From Eleginops maclovinus (lineage: Eukaryota > Chordata > Actinopteri > Perciformes > Eleginopidae): a stretch of 64,000 bases of DNA. The stretch is from NCBI RefSeq assembly GCF_036324505.1, contig NC_086364.1, forward strand, positions 16,246,148 through 16,310,147, read 5' to 3'. The notes below the pieces were generated by a model. The model saw nothing but the letters and a program-made list of their open reading frames with translations, did not search any database and was not told where the DNA came from. Both the position numbers and the translations under genes were made by a program. Of the stretch, positions 13,001 to 26,700 are shown piece by piece; within the stretch, counting starts at the first letter, position 1; every line of letters starts with the position of its first letter.

Positions 13001-16000
13001 CTCAACCCGACGTGATGCACCCCAAGTTGGCTTGTTCTCTTGTAACCTTCACTTCAACCACAACCAAAGGGTCAAAACTGTACTCGCGTTAGTTGTCCGA
13101 AAAGCCGTGTGACGTTTGAAACGCAGTTGAGACAAAAACAAAGAAAAAGACGCTGCGCAAAAAGGAAACTTCGTCCCTCTCCATGCGCCAACTTTGTCCC
13201 CGGAGGCGCAACAACCCTAAGTATTTACCAAATGTCCACTTAATACACAGGAATGTTCGGGTAGTGGTTAACTTAACTCCATTTCCCTCTTCGAAGTTGG
13301 TCCTTTGGTACCAAAACAACAACAATCTGTCATCGCAGCGCCGTGTAACTCAGCTGAACTCAGGAAGGCTTTTCCTTTCTGTCTGGATTGTCACAAGAGA
13401 AGAATCATGTGATGAGCTGCTGTAGCGCCTCTGCGCACTAAGGCTTCTTAAAGCGACAGTGCATACAAATAAAAGCTCGGTGCTGCATGCATGCAGTGCA
13501 CTGCAGAGCCAGCAAATATTACACTACCTCCCAGTGCAGACTGGTTTTAATATGGTCCTACCAATGTACACAGTCTACACACTATGCAGTCACCCGTTAT
13601 TAGGCTAATGGTCCACAGATTGAGTTGAGCAGACCTCGTGTGTGGAGGTTGAACTTGTTTGTTCACATTGGGTCTTACATAATTGCTGTCCTCATTATAA
13701 GTGGGTAACCCTTAACGTTGCATAATATTAAATCTACGTGCTTAGATTTAATAAGAGAATAGTTTCAGCTTTGGGGAGGATAAAAGTGAGTGACTAACAG
13801 GATTTAAAACAATATCATCATTAATTGAAATGAGCGGCAGTCAAAGCCTTATCAATAATGATGAAGGTGCCATGCACTTACTTCAATATGTTATTCAAGT
13901 TTAACTGTCATTGGATGTGAAAACAAAATACATACTCATACAGTTATTGTATTAATTTTTCTATCTAATTATCCCTCCATGTTTCACTCAGGGGCTCAGT
14001 TAAATGTGACTTCATTTACAGTTTATGTGTTTATAACTCTTAAGGTATTTACTTTACTTTACACTTTATGCTTGTTCATACTTATACTCAAAAACATTTT
14101 AAATAGGGGGAAATAATATACTTTTAGTACTCTATATTTGAATGCTATAAATATGTTTCAGATTCATATTTTGTGATACAATTGTAAATTACTGGTACAA
14201 ATGCATTGTCAAATGTTAAAACAATGTTGACTTCTTGCACACGCTTGGGCATCATTTAATGTTCAGGATGTATTTGACTTTCAATCAGTTTGTTGTTGCA
14301 ACTTAAAGTCAGTTGCTGTTTACAGAGTGATTAGTGTTGGCAATAAATACAAAAAGCACAACGTTCATAAGATAATCTTCATAAAGATCTGTAACGCTTG
14401 CAAGCAGGACTCATTTAAAAAATTGAGCTGCACTAGTGAGTAACATACAGTTATAAGCAGTTACAGCAGGGCCAATTTAAAACATGTGCATGTCGTAAAC
14501 ACACAGGTACCTGCTATAAAACACTAAAAGAAAACTTTTGAAGGGGACTTCCACAAGTGGTTGACCTAATAACCCCAGATCAGTTTTTTTTCTTCTCACA
14601 CACTTTGTATATGTAGTGTATTTAGTAGTTTAGTTATATTTAGTGTATATTTCTCCTTCCTTCTTTGTATTGAACTGTTGCACCTCAATTTCCCTCGGGA
14701 TAAATAAAGCTTCTTGAATCTTGAATCTTGAATCTTGCTGTGTGTAATAAAACACTTAATCCTTAACCTCAAAGCATCTGTTTACCAATGATTACAATAA
14801 TTAAGGATTTTATTGCTTATGGGTTACATTTTAAACACCTTTTAATATGAAGATATCCATTACAAGTTTCCCCAAAGAGACATTGCTATCCTATGAATCA
14901 CCTCCTCTCCAGTCATATTCATCCAGTTTCCTTTACAGCCCAACCCCATGTTTGAAGTAATTGTTATTTTATTTGAAGTAGGCTACTTAAACCCCACCTC
15001 AACTAATTTCAACAGGCACTAAAATCACACAATGTTGCATCAATATAAAAATGACAAGACCAATTGAATGCAGCACTTTTACTTGTTATTGTTGGACTGC
15101 TTCTTGTATTTAATTTCATTATCTGAAAACTTCTTTCACCATTGTAAATTAGAAAATAGCACTCCTGTCCAATCAGTCAGCCAGTTTTCTTTTCATCCAA
15201 AGACTCTACCTTCAGATTACCCCTCTTAAAATACAGTCCATTACTTTAAGGTAACAGTGTATAAGCAGAGCGTGCACTCAATGGAGTAGACGGGCAGAAC
15301 TGATCAGTGATCACCTGCTCAGGTGATGGCTGCAGGCTTTGTCTCTCTCCAAGGTGGTGAACCAGGGACCCCCAAGGAGGAGGGCGCTGTCTGGGGTGCT
15401 TGTTGTTTACCCTAAAGGCAGCATTCTACCCATATGCTTCTGTGAAACAGATGCAATGTGAGTTGCATCGCTGTCCTGTGTGATGATACATTTTTAAGCT
15501 GAAACATGGTCGTTTATTAATCAGTTTTTGAAAAGTCGGAAGATATTATCAACCAGAGGAACACTTCACATTCAAAGTCTCGAGATTCTTTTTTTTACTA
15601 GACAGGAATGGTCTAAAAAAATGTAACCTGCAACGATAGAGCTATGTCAGAAAGATTACTCAAATTAACAAGTAGGCTACAACATTTGCTTTTGAGATGT
15701 AGTGGAGCAGTCGTATGAAGTTGCATAAAAGGGTTATCTCACGTAAATTAAAAGAAAAGTACATACTAATTGTTGGGTTCTCAATAAGTGAGTGAGTTTG
15801 AGTAAATGTGCTAAGATAAAGATACTTTTATTTGAGAAAGCTGTCATTAAACAAAAGTTTCTGAGCAACATTTTCTTACAGTCGTAAAGTAGTAAGGCTG
15901 TTGGTTGATGACATATTCCTAACTGTAGCTAACAAGTAAACCCAACCTTGGGCTTCAATAATTCATCTGGCGCTGAATAAATTATTGAAATATGTAAATC

Positions 16001-16030
16001 AATCAGCAGCGACCGTCGGAAAAAAAGAGC
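13001..16030. other. intergenic region between divergent bri3 and tecpr1
   Basis: About 3 kb without a recognisable gene. The first 400 bp should hold the bri3 5'UTR and promoter; a TCATGTGA M-box-like element lies at 13405-13412. The rest is AT-rich, with a retroposon tail at about 14600-14736. No coding exon was found. Confidence 0.5.
14600..14736 (+). repeat. 3' end of a teleost retroposon with (TTGAATC)n tail
   Basis: The stretch CAATTTCCCTCGGGATAAAT followed by AAAG and tandem TTGAATC copies is the usual form of a common teleost LINE/SINE 3' end. Family not assigned; the 5' limit is approximate. Confidence 0.6.
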
Positions 16031-16043
16031 TGCTCGTGTTCCA

Positions 16044-16115
16044 CCAATAGGAGGCGGAGATTCACCCCTCCTGCGGAGTCTCCACCAATCAGAGCAGCAC
16101 TTCCGCCATTTCCTG
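16044..16115 (+). promoter_or_regulatory. tecpr1: tecpr1 promoter: two CCAAT boxes and an ETS/YY1-like site
   Basis: CCAAT motifs at 16044-16048 and 16085-16089, both in the context CCACCAAT and 41 bp apart, are followed by CTTCCGCCATTTCCTG at 16100-16115, which combines ETS (TTCC) and YY1-like (GCCATTT) cores. There is no TATA box. This fits a TATA-less housekeeping promoter just before the putative non-coding exon 1. Confidence 0.55.
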
Positions 16116-16119
16116 TTGT

Positions 16120-16243
16120 GGGCTTGGGAGTTGCACGGAGCATTCCTCTGGTCCAGAATGTGAATTAAATACCCCAGCTGAAATGTGCACGGACCACTTT
16201 ACTTTTCTTCTCCAAAGCTGTTGCTCATGATGGAGTTGAATAT
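16120..16243 (+). other. tecpr1: putative tecpr1 5'UTR exon 1 with upstream ATGs
   Basis: A GTAAGT donor at 16244 ends this exon; the acceptor before the coding ATG is at 17701-17702. ATGs at 16227 and 16230 lie in the exon, the second with A at -3 and G at +4. The transcription start is a guess. Confidence 0.45.
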
Positions 16244-16550
16244 GTAAGTCATTGTGATTTTTATGAAAGTGTGTGTTTGTTAGATGCTTGCTGCCTTTAA
16301 CCTGGAGACTCTGTAAACAGATTATAGCCGACTTTGCGGCATATGACTCCATATCGACTAGCTGTATTATTATGATGCATTTCATGCCTTATACACCTTG
16401 TTTTTTTTTAATATCAGGGTTTTGAATGTGTCCTAGCATGAGCCTCGGGGATGGCAGATATCGGCTGTTGCACCTGATGTCATGTTGCGTGTGTTGATAT
16501 TCCCTTGACAACCGCGGATCGGATACCAATATACAGGTAATGTTAGGATG

Positions 16551-16551
<1 letters not shown>

Positions 16552-16646
<95 letters not shown>
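16552..16646. repeat. (GT)47 microsatellite in tecpr1 intron 1
   Basis: Uninterrupted GT/TG tract of 95 bases, about 300 bp after the putative first exon. Confidence 0.95.
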
Positions 16647-16647
<1 letters not shown>

Positions 16648-17289
16648 GTCTACACTGCAGACTAAAGGGTACATCAAGTTTATCCTAGGAAACTGAAGAC
16701 TTGTAATGTGCTAGATTTACCTTTTTCTTTGCAATCCATGTATTTCAGTGTACATGTACAGTTTCCGTGTGTATTCATAATACAACTGGTTTAAGTTTTA
16801 TTACGTAAATGTACATTTGCAAATAAAGGCCTTTGTGATTGTATGGAATAATCGAGGCATAGTGACTGTCAATACTGTAGCGGATTAGTATCAGTCGATA
16901 AAGCAAGCGTAAAGTTAGGCAGCCAGACTGACAAAAGACTTCCTGTCAAAATTTCAAATTAAAAGCCAAGTGCCAGGTTTATGTGGTCACTAGAAATTAT
17001 AATAATAATACAAAGCTGATGTCAAAATAAAGTGCTTCCTGGACTCAGTTATAATTGTTCGATGGATAAGGACGAATGTTGACAAAATACCAAGAACACT
17101 CGTAAGGCACTCTCTTTGCAAACACTATTGTTACACCTACACAGCACACTCCTTCGGGTTTCAGGGATTTGTTGACTCCCTGATGAAGTCATGTTGCTGA
17201 CATGCAACAATCTTTAATATGAACAATTAGGAGGGGCCAACCCTAGAGGCATGTTGTTTTATGTTCCTTTGCGAGTAAAGTTTAATTAA

Positions 17290-17510
17290 ATGATGTGACT
17301 GGCTCTGGAGGAATAGCAGATTGCCCACTGATCGAAGCAGGATTGTCTGATTGATCCCCAGCTCCAAATGTCCACATGTTGAATTGTCCTTGGGCGAGAC
17401 ACTGAACAACAAATTACTCTTGATAGTGTGCCAGCACCAATATTTGAGTGGGAATGGGTGAACCAGAGGCAGCAGGGCTTTGGATAAAAGCGCCGTATAA
17501 TACAGTTTAT
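17290..17510 (+). repeat. degenerate teleost SINE-like repeat
   Basis: The pieces GATTGATCCCCAGCTCC (tRNA B-box-like), TCCTTGGGCGAGACACTGAA and GGATAAAAGCGCCGTATAA occur in the order found in a widespread fish SINE-like repeat. It is diverged; limits are approximate. Confidence 0.5.
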
Positions 17511-17710
17511 TTATCAATTCTGGAAAAAAAAACACCTAGAAATTATTTTTATGTATTTCTTAGTACGATGTAAACTACCAGAATGGGAATATAACTATTC
17601 AAGGATACATCTAAATGACATCATAGGATTGAAGTGTGCTCATAATATAAATAAATGCCAGGCAGCTGTGAACGATGTGTGATGTTTTGCTGTCTCCCTC
17701 AGGGGCCATC

Positions 17711-20700
17711 ATGCCCATCACGATGCTGTGGGCCGTGGATGTGTACGGCAGGGTATACAGCCTCTCCACAGCTGGCCAGAGCTGGGAGCGAGCAGACGAC
17801 ATGCTGCTGGAGCTGAAGCGCGTCACTGCGGGGAAGGACCGCTGCTGGGGCATCGGCTGCGACCACCACGTTTACCTCAACATGATGCCCAGTGAGACCT
17901 CCATCCGCTACCGGGAGGAGACCTATGAAAACCAGGTTGGTCCAAGCTGTTTGTTAAGACACTTACATTGTGGATGCTGTATGTTGTTTATGCTAAAGTT
18001 CTGTTGCTCTCTGTTTGTTTTCAGAGGTGGAACCCTGTGGACAACTTCACTGACACTCTGCTGCCCACAGACCGCTGGCCGTGGAGCGACGTGAACGGGA
18101 TGAATCCTCAGCCGCTCCACAGCTTCCAGCTTCCGTCACGCAGCTGGGAGTGGGAGGGAGACTGGTACGTGGACCAGAGCTGCGGGGGAGAGCCCAGCCA
18201 GACCGGCGTAAGAAATAGCACATAAACACACAAACAGACCTTCATTATTCGTTTCTTCATTCGGTCTTGCTATCTTTATAAAAATGTTTTCTTGTTTTTA
18301 TTTGAAATGTTCTTCATTATGTACTTTAATGTAATGAATATGCCCTTGCATATATTTTGCCCTTTCATCTGTTCAAAAATGTTATTCAAGTGTTTGTTCT
18401 TTTATTGGCACTCTGTCTGCATTACATGAGACTTATACTTCTGTGTGTGTCTCTATTGAGGGCTGGGAGTATGCAGTCGATTTCCCGGCTAACTTCTCCT
18501 CGGACAAGAAGTGGAACTCTTGTGTTCGTCGGAGGCGGTGGATCCGCTACAGAAGATACACAGCACAGGGCACCTGGGCTAAGGTTTGGACGCTCTCTTA
18601 GTTTGCCATATATCTGTAAAATTAAGGAATAATGCATAAAAAAAAAACACAATTAGTTAATTAAGGTGAATTTTTCTTTATGCAACAATCATGGAAATTG
18701 ACACACAAGTGACAGAATCGATGATTCAAGAAAGAACACACACATCATTTTGTCATGATTTTCTTAATAAGATGTTTTTTTCACTAAGGATGTTCTCTAC
18801 AAAATACATTAGTCTCATCTGTGACATGCCGTACAAATAGTTTCTTAACCAAATGTATGTAGGGATTACAATATGCTTTGGTACCATTTTAAGAGTTTGA
18901 AGCATATTTCGTTGGTTATCTCAGTAACATTACAAATGACTATTGTTTTAGGTAGGGTTATCGGGACACTTTCACATGCCTAGTTAGATTTTGTGAAACT
19001 ATCAGTGTTAAAAAGTTCATTTCATGTACAACTGAAGATTTCAAACTAAGGCACTACGTTTCTGCAGATCCCCCTGGACAACCCCAGGAAGCCCCCCCTG
19101 CCGCTCTGTGACATTAGCTGTGGTGGCTGGGAGTTAAGCGACCAGTCTGGAAGGTATCCCTACCTCTGGGGTGTTTCCCAACAAGGAGAGGTCAGTCATG
19201 TGACTCCACATGTTCTTTTCTTTTTAATTAAAGGAATAGTTTGGATGTTTGAAAGTACTTTTGTCAGATAAGGTAAGGTGATGAAGCATTATTTATGCTC
19301 TGCTGTTTTTCACAGTAGTGTTTATTTTTGTCTTTGTAGTACCATTGAAAACTTTATTCATACAGACTAATATAAGATCAAATAATGCACATTTGTATCT
19401 CAGTCACAGTTACAGCAGCAGTTGATGTAGGTGCATTTCACTTATCATGTTTGGCCACACGAGGGCAGCATGACTTTATGCATTCACCTCTTCACAAATG
19501 AAGTTCTTGAGCTATTTAACTTTATCTTTCCCCTGTAGGTGTGGTTCCGGGAGGGCATTCACCCTCGGATGCCAGAAGGCTCCAGCTGGGAGGAGATAGA
19601 AATGCCCAAGGAGGTAGCTCAGTTATCGGCGGGCCCTGGGGACCTGCTGTGGGCTGTTCTGTGGGACGGGAACCTGCTGGTCCGTACCGGCCTCAGCCTG
19701 GACTGCCCGACTGGTCAGTACTGACTAAGTTAACATTCAGCCACCACATTTATTTATCATTATCTCTTATCTTTGCCCCTTTTTTTTATGATTATCCTAT
19801 TAATTGTCAATTTCAACACCACATCTAATTTCTTGGTTACAACTTCACATTATGTGACTTATCTTTTTAAATATTTACTGTACATAAAAAAAATCTAGGA
19901 GACACTAAAGAAAAGGTGGGAAATCATTGTAATCTTGCTTAAATGTCTTTAGATGTACCATCAGCGGTGTTTTGTTGTCATGTGGGAACTAAAGTAGATA
20001 AGCCAAATCTACAATAAACTTCCCCACAAAGAATATTGCTCATTATATGGTTGTTGAAGTTCAAAAGTATTTGAAAAAAAGATGCTTTTAAATTGAACTT
20101 TTGCATTTGAATTACTCCAGTGATGGTGACAGCTTGCTAAGACAAGGTCTCTTCTTCGTGCTGTGTCATCACCCTTTTTCCTCTCTCAGGCACATCGTGG
20201 GTGGAGGTTGAATCCCCAACGAAGGAGATCGAAGCGCTGCATGTGTCTGTCGGAGTGAGCGTGGTGTGGGTGGTCACTAAAGACTATAAGGTAAGTCCGT
20301 ACTCCTCCGGTGTGTAGAGCTCTTAATAGCTGTTGTTTATGTGGTGTGAAGTAACACATATCTGTGTGTCTATGTGTTTCAAGGTGTGGTTCAGGCGCGG
20401 CGTGAACTCACACAACCCCTGTGGCTCCGGCTGGATCAGCATCGGAGGGGAGATGATGGTGGCAGATGTGGGACTCAATGACCAGGTACAAATATTTGTA
20501 AATATAATAAGTATTTATTAAATTACAATCAAAATGTACACTCGTAAATCAAACTGAAACTCCAAGACACGGTCAAAATAGGATTCCCCTCTTTGCTCTT
20601 TATAATATTTGTTCTTGTTTTTGTTCTTGTTCTTCTTCTTGTTCTTCTTCTTCTTGTTTGAAAACCATGAAGCTTTAGCGTTTCAGCCTGCGTTATTCCT

Positions 20701-23700
20701 TCAGACCTTACAATTCACTTTAACCTCAACTTTGGATCTAGTTTCAGGACAAGCCAGCTCAGATCAGGGCTGGGGTCGGGGGAAGGAGAGCTTTCGTTCT
20801 GTGTCTCACTGCTGATGAAATAGCTACCACTGCAAACCCACATCTCACACCTCCTCCCCTTCTGTGTCCTCTCACCTCTGCTGTCCTTATTCAAGCACTC
20901 CTACCTCTGGCTTGTAGTCCTGGCCCGCTTTTACCCTGTAACACGAGTACTGCCAGACGTTCCAAGCCAATGTCCGAGCAGTAGCACCTCAGGCCCAGCC
21001 TTATATATCCCAAGACTATATTCTTACTGGCGTGACATATGGAAACTCCCTAATTAGAAGCAGGCCAAGCCGTCATCATCATATCCCATATTTCATATTT
21101 CAGGGCTGTGATTATGGATATGGCTTGTGTGAGGTGGCAGGCGTCAGTGTTACAGTATATGGCTTTATAAAGTAACAGCTGCCTATATCCTGATAGTGCC
21201 ACTGATGGAGTGAATACAATACTTTTCTATTATTTGCCACATTTTCCCCTTTTAAATGTCATGTAGATAATGTGCTCCTCTGTCTGTCAGGTGTGGGCTG
21301 TAGGTGAGGACCGCGGGCTGTATTTCAGGATGGGTGTGACGCTGACTGAGCCAAGTGGGAGCGGCTGGATTCCTGTTTCTGCCCAATGGGGCAACAACAA
21401 AGAGTTTATCCCACCCAGGTCTGCATACAAGAAAAATCTTCTTGAATCTAGAAGTGAAACCGACCTGATTACATCCCCTTTTTTCGTTCTCTGTCCATAT
21501 GTGTTAAATAGGAAGGAGTGTGAGTTTGGTGGTCAGCTGACTGATGCCTCACAGGCGTCGGTTCTGAGCTGCACTGACTCAGACTCAGAGTTGGGTCCAG
21601 CCGACCCACAAAACAGCACCAAAGACGCTGCCATCCTGGAAGCAGCAGCATCCTCTGTTGTCCCTTTAGGAAGAACAGACACACCTACGCCCCCCCTGAA
21701 AACAGAGGACACCCCCTCAGCCTCCCTACAGAATGCCCCCAAAACATTCATCCCTGCAAGTGACAGCTTCATTAACAGCCTGGTGTCAGACCGAGACAAA
21801 ACCTCCACCCCACAACAGTCCATCACAGAGGTACCGCAGGAGGAAGTCGAGCTGCCATCACCAACCCCAATACCACTGACCCCGGAGACGGCAGGGCCCG
21901 ACGTCCCCTGGATGAATGTGGATCTCGAGGGGGCAGAAGCAGCTCGATGTGCGCAGGCGGCCGGGCCCTCGTTGGGTCATGGCAGTGCTGCTGCCACCTA
22001 TGCCCTGGGGACTCTGGAGACCCCTCAGGGTGTTGGAGAAGAGGAAGCCCCCGTGTGGACCTGGATCTCTGGAGGAGGCTGCGATGTGGATGCGAGTTCT
22101 CAAATCAGCTGGCTCAGTTCCACAGGTATAAGGACAACAACAACTACCTCTGTTTGAGGATATATTGTTCCAGAAATAACTGTGAAAAACATTGACATTT
22201 TAAGACCATAAGTGCAACCTTTCAATGTAAAATAACTTCAGATATTGGTATTAAATGACTGAATAAATGAAATAAATACACACAACCAAAACTACAAATT
22301 AAATGGATCCTCTGGGCTCAATAAACTAAATTTGCACTTCAATAAATATTAAACATTTGACACAGGAGAAAAGAAAATCATTAATTGGCTAACCAGCAAT
22401 ATCCTGCCAATCCAATGTCTCAATTGTTAGGACCTTTGTTGACAAAAAGAGCGAAAAGCAACAACCTTTCTAATCTTATTAAACCTATTACAGAGCTATA
22501 CATAAGGAGCCTATAATAAAAATGATAGAGACCATTTCTATATATTTTCACCAATTTCAATATTAAATTGACTGTTTTCCAAAATATGATGATGATGGCT
22601 TATAAACTTTACTGCAGAGTACCCAAAATAATGTGAACGCCTTATGGGAACTTAACTAACTTTATCACACGAAAATTTGATCACATTTAATATCAGTTTA
22701 TATCTGTATATCTGCGTTTGTATGTTGTACTCTGTGTGGTGTGTCTTAAACTTTTGCATGTATAGAGATATACTGTAGTGTACACTATGTGTCATCTCTA
22801 TGGTTGTCTGTCTGTCTGTCTGTCTGTCTAAATGTCTGACTCGTCTGTCTGTCTGTCAGGTCCTCTCACCAGCTCTCTGTCACTGACTCCAGTGCAGTCA
22901 GCATCCTGGAGCGAGCAGCAGCAGCAGGAACACCGAGAGGAGATCAGCCGGAAGCCGCTGGAGAGAAGCAACGTAAGACTGCTTGTGTTTGCAACTTCTC
23001 TTAAACCCCTCCTTGTCTCAGGTTATCACGCTTTGTCTCGTGTCCTTATGCCGTAACATCCTCCTGTTTCCTTGGCCAGTCGGTGTGGGTGCGTAAAGGT
23101 GCGTTGCGCTGGTGGAGAGACTGGAAGCCTCAGCGCTGGGTGGATGTGAGTGTTGCTCTGGAGCAGTCCACCAAGTCTGACGGCAGGAAGGACAGCATTT
23201 TCTTTGTCTACTACACACAGTATGATGAGAAGAAGGTTGGTTCAAATAATATTTCATCCCAGAAATGAACAATATATCTTTACATATCAACTGGAATTGT
23301 TGAAGGTGTAGAGGTTGAGAGAAAATACACCAACAACTTCTATCTTTGACTGACACTGTCCAACTGTTACTGTGTTAGTGTGTAGGTAAAACATCACAGA
23401 AAAGGCACATAAGTTGATTGCTAGTGTTTAACCACAGACAATGGTGACGTATGTCCAATAATTTAGACTTAAAGACAGTCTTGATGAAGTGAAATAATAG
23501 GGGACATCAAAACAGTTTAAATACATCTGTTTGTCACACACTTGTGCAGTAATTCTTCTTAATCAAGTTGTAACCTGATTAATTCACAAACACGTGCATT
23601 TACACACAAAAAAGTCTTCATCTATCCAACAAGTAAACAAGTAATGTTCTCTTAAACTCTCCCTTCACAGCTTTATACTAATGCTCTTGTCTCTTTGTCA

Positions 23701-26700
23701 CAGTACCTCCATGTGTGTATAAATGAAGTGACGGCGCTGATTCCGGTGCTCAGGGACTGCCACCATGCCTTTGCTGTGTACACCGCCCAACGGACCAAAC
23801 AGAGGGGGCCTCTGGTGCTGGCAGCACCAACTGATAAGGACATGAATGACTGGGTAACAATCACACAGCAAGAATGATTTAAAAGCACAATATCAGAATC
23901 AACAATACATACTTTTCCTCTAACCTGTAGTGCTACTTGTCGATCTAGATTGTTTTGGGGTAATATGCCAAGAGTTGGGAATATTGGCAGTAGAAATGTC
24001 TGCCTAGGCTCAACATAATACGTAATCCTCTGTGTTTAGTTGAGCCTGTTGTCTGACTGTTGCTGTGAGTGTCGAGGGATCACCGGCCCCCCCTCCAGAC
24101 AGGCGCTGTGGTCCACAACCTCAAAGGGAGACATCATGGTCCACGAGCCGTCCTTCTCCCTGGAGGCCGCCGCACACACACTGGCCTGTGACCTCATGTG
24201 AGACTCCAAATACTGAAACTCTGTCTGCCTGCTTTTATAGTTTTCATGTTTTTCTTTCTACTAAACCTGGTTTCCATCACTTATTCTGTGTCTGTATGAT
24301 CTTGGCAGGGTTTGTACAAAGATGAAAGTAAGGGAAAAGACTTGATGTTAACCTATATGTTTTCAAGGTTGATTTTCAAAAATCAAACTCATTTGGATAT
24401 GGAATGAAACAATCCGGACATCATATTTGTTTGTTGCCTCAAGTATTTAATTATCTTGATTAAAACATCTCTTTCATGCTGAGTGGCAGCACGGTGTCTC
24501 TGTGTGCTAACAGCAATGTGGCTAACGCTGGGTGCTTCCGCTGTGTGCTGCTGCTGCTGCTGCAGGTTCTGGCGGCAGGTCCCGGGTCACCTGCGCTGTG
24601 TAGAGTCTAACAGTCTGGGGCTGGTGTGGGGCATCGGGTGGGACGGCACCGCCTGGGTCTACAGTGGGCGGTATGGGCAACAGTCCACCTCTGGTAAACT
24701 GTCCCATATGTTTCCCACAAATTGTACAATTATTCAGTTATCATGATTGTATGTACAAGCCACTTTTTGCTATTGTCTAAATGATTAACCAATAAGTAAC
24801 ATCAAACGTGTCTGTTACCATTTTAATCGTTGGTTACTTATTTAGCTGTTTTATTTGATTTGATTTAAACGCTAATGCTTTTTCTGTAATCTATAATTGG
24901 TGCAATAATCTCTCATGAAAATAATCTATAATTTATATTTTTGCCTCATTTTTAAGGATTTATTTACTTTACTAACAATTGTAGTCAAATGCATCTTCTT
25001 GCTAACTGCTTGTAGTTGTGTGTGCAATTGCTTAAGCATCTGTTGCAGCTGTAGAGCTCTTTATTTCTTTGCTCGCATTTCATTTATGCCTGTGTTGACA
25101 GCAGGAGATGAGGTTCAGTTGCTCCAGCAGACTGATTTCAGGAGTGTCCATGTGTATGAGAATCAAAGATGGAACCCTATGACTGGATATACAGACAAGT
25201 AGGAACATTTCATCTTCTGCAGTTTTTATAAAGTCTTCGCTCTGTTTGACTTCTCCTAAAACATTTACCTTTTGCTTCTTGGCTCCAGAGGACTTCCTAC
25301 AGACCGTCCGATGTGGAGTGATGAGAGCGGACTGAATGAGTGCACCAAAGGAAACACAAACCCTCCCACCCCTCAGTGGTCCTGGGTAGGAGATAAAGAA
25401 AATCCCTCCTGCACACAGGTTACATTTAATGTTTCCTCACCAGCTGATCGCCAACAAAACTGTTTCAGGTGTCGGAGTGGGCTGTGGATTACAACGTTCC
25501 TGGAGGGACAGACAAAGAGGGCTGGCAGTACGCTGCAGACTTCCCTGTGTACGTTACTAATGTTTCTCAGGGTGTAACAAATCTAAATGATAAGAAAGGT
25601 GTCTGACTGATGTCCCTCTTACAGGACGTTTCATGGCCACAAAACCATGAAAGATTTTGTCCGGCGCAGAAGATGGACAAGGTAATCAAACTCTCTCAAA
25701 TATCTCAGATGTTTGTAACTCAGAGTTTCTTGAGATTTAAAACAGTCACGTTCTGCATACAGGAAGTGTAAGATCACGTTGAGAGGTCCATGGCAGCAGG
25801 TCCCACCCATCCGTCTGAGTGACATCTCTCTGATGCCGTGCCTGGCGCAGAGCAGCATGGAGCAGGTCCCTCTTTGGGCCCTCAGCGATAAGGGAGAGGT
25901 CCTGTGTCGCCTGGGAGTCAGCCCCCAAAACCCTGAGGTTAGAAACATGGTGGAAAAACAAATTCTGGTTGACAGTTACATCCATCCTTAACCCAGAGAG
26001 GTTTACAGTGAGTAAATCATGATGACAAAAATGATTGCTTGTAAAAACTAACTTGGCAATGAACCAGATTTTGTTTCGGGTTCATCTCCCATCTGCAAAC
26101 ATTGCTAAAAGCAGTTCTCCTCTCTAACCGCAGTGTGTTTGATCCCACAGGGCAGCTCCTGGCTGCATGTCGGCACAGACCAACCCTTCAAGTCGATCTC
26201 CATCGGTGGAGCCAACCAGGTGTGGGCCATCGCTAAGGACGGAGCTGTGTTCTACAGAGGCTCCGTGTCCCCACAGAACCCTGCAGGTCAGCTGACATGT
26301 GCATTTCACATCTGCAAAGACTAAAAGTCTAAATGCTCCAAGGGAAATCGTTTATGCATTAGAAAGATCTTCTCCTATATGCAGTATTTAAAGCCTGTGA
26401 AGGTTTTAATTTTGACAACAGATACATACACTTCAAGTGTTCTCCTCCCTCTGCAGGAGAGTGCTGGTACCACATCCCGTCTCCCCCCAAGCAGACTCTC
26501 AGACAGCTGTCTGTTGGGAGGACCTCCGTCTTTGCTGTGGATGAAAACAGTGAGTAGCAGAAAATGCCCTTTTTATACCTGCTTAAAACCGAAGACCCTT
26601 CCATTTCCGTTAACCTTTTTTGTCTTCATATAGGTAACCTGTGGTACAGACAGGGCCTCACCCCCAGCTACCCTCAGGGCTCTGCCTGGGAGCTCATCTC

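Noticed and set aside
17290..17510. Possible tRNA gene
   Set aside because: Only a B-box-like piece is present, with no cloverleaf or A box; better explained as a tRNA-derived SINE relic.
19714..19828. Extension of the tecpr1 exon beyond 19713
   Set aside because: The GTCAGT donor at 19714 and phase match to 20190 restore the conserved GTSWVEVE sequence; the extension reads into an intron.
25386..25468. Short open intron of tecpr1 as a second exitron
   Set aside because: 83 nt is not a multiple of three, so retention would shift the frame out of the second dysferlin domain.
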